From the NCBI GenBank assembly GCA_002686445.1, contig NZCO01000026.1, forward strand, positions 1-6,754: a stretch of 6,754 nucleotides of DNA. Reading direction: 5' to 3'. The DNA comes from a bacterium (GTDB taxonomy: Bacteria; Patescibacteriota; Andersenbacteria; UBA10190). Within the stretch, counting starts at the first letter, position 1; each line of letters begins with the position of its first letter. Of the stretch, positions 4,886 through 6,754 are shown one piece after another. The position numbers and the translations under genes were made by a program. Under the pieces are notes generated by a model, which was not told where the DNA came from, made no database searches, and worked only from the letters and a program-made list of their open reading frames with translations.

Positions 4886-4918
4886 AAAAAAACGGCTCAT
4901 CCGCAGAGTGAGCCGTTT
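4886..4918 (-). terminator. Intrinsic terminator of the aminotransferase-FemAB operon
   Basis: On the minus strand AAACGGCTCA (4918 to 4909), a 9-base loop and TGAGCCGTTT (4899 to 4890) form a perfect 10-bp stem. An uninterrupted run of seven T (4892 to 4886) includes the end of the stem and continues past it. The hairpin begins 18 bases after the FemAB stop. The T tract ends one base before the -10 box of the next gene. Confidence 0.9.
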
Positions 4919-4936
4919 GTGATTCATGCTGAACCC

Positions 4937-5953
4937 CTAAAAACCACGGCGCCAGCGGCGCCATTGCTCAATTAGCCACAATCTCTTATACCCAAACGCC
5001 AGCGGCAAATCCTGGGCGTGCATATAGTCGATCGCGTGACCACCAAACCCTTTTTTAAAGACGGTGATACCTGCAAACGGGTGGTTGGGTTGATCATCGG
5101 GCGCAATGCCCCAGAAGTTATACGTAGTAGCACCACGTCGCCGCGCTTCGCGAATGGCTTCGAACTGCAGCAGTTGAGTAGGGGACATGCGCTCAACCTG
5201 TATTGAGGCCCCGTGATAGTAGAAGCAGGTCTGGCCATACTGAAATACGATGGCCGCCGCTACGTCCTTACCCCCATGTTGGGCAACCGCTCCGAATACT
5301 CGGTCATTATCAGCGAATTGCGTGAGCTGCTCGGCTATGAGCTCACGAGGGTACAGCACAAAGCCGTGTCGACTACCCGTTCCCTCATACAGTGGCCAGA
5401 ACCGATCCAGGATTTCGCTCGCCGGGATAATCGAGGTGGCAACACCATCGTTCATGGCTTTTTTCACGGCATGTCGTGTCGTCTTGCGCATACCGTCGAG
5501 CAACGCGTCGTCGCTCTGGGGAATGTCTAGTACCCACGTCAGTTCGGCGTGCACGTGTAGCGGCGCCGGCTTAAATCCGAGCTCCTTAAATACTGCTTGG
5601 CTCGCATCAGTAGATTCGAGCAGGGGAGCCACACGCAGGGCCAGCGCTCCGTCAGCAGCGGCAAGTGGTTGGAGATAGGCGATGAGTTCAGCGAGTACCT
5701 CTGCGGGGTCCACCCCTGCCGCCATGGTCGGACCGTGCGGGATGAGATAATGGATACCCCGCTTCGCGTGAATGGTGAGCACCAACGCCGCGGCCAACTG
5801 CTCGCCCGCGTCTGAAAAAATACCCAGGTACTGCAACCCTTCACCATCCGCCTGCTGACTCTGGCCCCACTCCCACGTATGTAAAAAAGTATTGGGCGCC
5901 TGTGCGAGCACAAACTCGTCCCACGCTTCGCGACTAGTAACTTCTCGGATCAT
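4937..5953 (-). CDS. FemAB/FemX-like aminoacyltransferase (peptidoglycan bridge or related)
   Basis: 338 residues, two tandem GNAT-like lobes as in FemX. Landmarks: FLHTWEWGQ (23-31), HYLIPHGP (68-75), RVAPLLE (107-113), MRKTTRHAVKKA (155-166), FYYHGAS (244-250), TQLLQFEAIREARRRGATTYNFWGI (starting at 259) and HPFAGITVFKKGFGG (291-305), the strongest family signature. FemAB enzymes take amino acids from aminoacyl-tRNA and add them to lipid II, or in divergent members modify other envelope molecules. The coiled-coil arm of staphylococcal FemA is absent. The C-terminus ends with a Trp/Arg-rich tail (WRRWRRGF) that could touch the membrane; that is inference. The start ATG overlaps the stop of the preceding PLP-enzyme gene (ATGA at 5953-5950), so the two are coupled. 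An intrinsic terminator follows the stop. The amino acid and acceptor cannot be read from the sequence. Confidence 0.9.
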   Translation of the reverse strand: MIREVTSREAWDEFVLAQAPNTFLHTWEWGQSQQADGEGLQYLGIFSDAGEQLAAALVLTIHAKRGIHYLIPHGPTMAAGVDPAEVLAELIAYLQPLAAADGALALRVAPLLESTDASQAVFKELGFKPAPLHVHAELTWVLDIPQSDDALLDGMRKTTRHAVKKAMNDGVATSIIPASEILDRFWPLYEGTGSRHGFVLYPRELIAEQLTQFADNDRVFGAVAQHGGKDVAAAIVFQYGQTCFYYHGASIQVERMSPTQLLQFEAIREARRRGATTYNFWGIAPDDQPNHPFAGITVFKKGFGGHAIDYMHAQDLPLAFGYKRLWLIEQWRRWRRGF

Positions 5954-6754
5954 GAACTGATGTTACCGTGCTCGCGCAAGAAATTAATGACCTGCTGTGC
6001 CTCGGTCGGGTGCATGGTCGGGTGCGTCGGCAAATTAATTACCTCGCGCGCTGCAATTTCCGCGCGCGGACAACTACCTGGCACATACCCCACTAATTCT
6101 AATTGCTCAAGCGAGCAAGGTTCTACCGCCACGCGGTACCAATCACCTAGCATCAGTTGCTCATCCCGAGCTTGCAGGAGTAAGGCCGTCTTTTCCTTAA
6201 CGCGAAGTGGCACGCGCAGCAGCGGCAGGTCGCGCCATCCGCGCACGGCGGCTATCCGCTCGGCATATTGATTGACCGTAGTAATGCGTCGCTGGGTGAA
6301 AGTATCTAACTTGGCTAGCTGGCCGACCAGCAACACGGCCAACGCCGGTGAGTAGCGCCAGTGATGAAATATCGGTGGCGCACCAGCTCGTTCACGCAAC
6401 GCCACTGCCTTGCTCAACAAACGTAGTCGCTGCGCCGCCACGAGGATCCATTTACCCAAGCCCATAAAATACCAGCGCTTTACTATTGCCATGAGCAGTG
6501 GATGCAGTAGCTGCTGGGCGACCCAGCCCCGTGGTGGTAGCGCTAGCGCTGCTTGCGCTCGTTCGATCTTTGTTAGCAGTGCGGTATCGTGCGTGACGAC
6601 CGCGCCGCCAAACACCGAAGAGATAATTTTATCGCGGCCAAAGCTTAAGACCCCGATGTGGCCAACCAGGGGAGCTGCGCCACCGCGTAGGCTGTGCGCC
6701 ATATCTTCGATCAATAGCAGCCCGTGTGCATCAGCTAACTCCCGTAGCGGGGCA
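5950..6754 (-). CDS. DegT/DnrJ/EryC1/StrS-family PLP-dependent sugar aminotransferase, N-terminus beyond window
   Basis: The frame is open to the right edge, so about 268 C-terminal residues of a protein usually near 370-400 are present. The first segment reads HGLLLIEDMAHSL: the Asp (codon 6703-6705) is the residue that binds the PLP ring nitrogen, and the following AHS is typical. SFGRDKIISS follows with the PLP-lysine (codon 6628-6630), then FGGAVV. Near the end VINLPTHPTMHP is the conserved C-terminal strand-turn of the family. The family transfers an amino group, usually from glutamate, to a keto-sugar nucleotide for surface glycan synthesis; some members are dehydratases, but the PLP-Lys here supports an aminotransferase. 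The middle segment (about 6400-6560) is hydrophobic and basic and less typical, so the sugar cannot be assigned. The stop overlaps the FemAB start by 4 bases. A TTG at 6712-6714 is internal. Confidence 0.88.
   Translation of the reverse strand, partial: APLRELADAHGLLLIEDMAHSLRGGAAPLVGHIGVLSFGRDKIISSVFGGAVVTHDTALLTKIERAQAALALPPRGWVAQQLLHPLLMAIVKRWYFMGLGKWILVAAQRLRLLSKAVALRERAGAPPIFHHWRYSPALAVLLVGQLAKLDTFTQRRITTVNQYAERIAAVRGWRDLPLLRVPLRVKEKTALLLQARDEQLMLGDWYRVAVEPCSLEQLELVGYVPGSCPRAEIAAREVINLPTHPTMHPTEAQQVINFLREHGNISS

Noticed and set aside
4439..4975. Plus-strand frames of 86 and 81 aa opposite the winged-helix gene
   Set aside because: Shadows of a clear minus-strand gene, rich in Thr, Pro, Ser and Arg as expected for antisense frames.
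1..6754. CRISPR array, insertion sequence, tRNA, rRNA, toxin-antitoxin or phage genes
   Set aside because: No direct-repeat array, transposase, conserved RNA motif or phage gene was seen on either strand.

Overview
The window looks like part of a small-genome bacterium of moderate GC content, encoding cell-surface glycan and envelope functions. I lean towards the Candidate Phyla Radiation (Patescibacteria, perhaps near Saccharibacteria). This is an inference from style: no recognisable Shine-Dalgarno sites, very short or absent leaders, small membrane-anchored winged-helix proteins, and FemAB-type and O-antigen-ligase-type proteins without classical neighbours. No marker gene here proves the lineage.

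Layout. Positions 1-356 (+) hold the C-terminal third of a GT-B (family 4) glycosyltransferase cut by the window edge. It overlaps tail to tail, by 4 bases, a complete Nif3-like dinuclear-metal protein on the minus strand (353-1111). A 219-bp divergent spacer with promoter-like elements and a 15-bp palindrome follows. Then comes a tight plus-strand pair: a GT2 rhamnosyltransferase-like enzyme (1331-2239) and, after 2 bases, a polytopic Wzy/O-antigen-ligase-like membrane protein (2242-3669). Together these suggest assembly and polymerisation or ligation of a lipid-linked surface polysaccharide.

The stretch 3670-4193 has no convincing protein gene but is dense in long, near-perfect inverted repeats. 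I read it as two adjacent plus-strand non-coding RNA genes: about 290 nt (promoter TTTACA-16 bp-TATAAA, three stem-loop domains, the last an intrinsic terminator) and about 125 nt (rod-like, closed by a 10-bp stem and nine T). I could not match either to a known RNA family. This is the most unusual part of the window.

The rest is on the minus strand, read from right to left: a DegT/DnrJ/EryC1/StrS-type PLP enzyme cut by the right edge (5950-6754); a FemAB-like aminoacyltransferase overlapping it by ATGA (4937-5953); an intrinsic terminator whose T tract runs into a -10 box; a 110-residue membrane-anchored winged-helix protein with an apparently leaderless start (4540-4872); an unrecognised 81-residue protein (4194-4439); and a terminator facing the second RNA gene. 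Two starts (GT2 and the winged-helix gene) have a -10-like hexamer exactly 6 bases before ATG, which suggests leaderless transcription.
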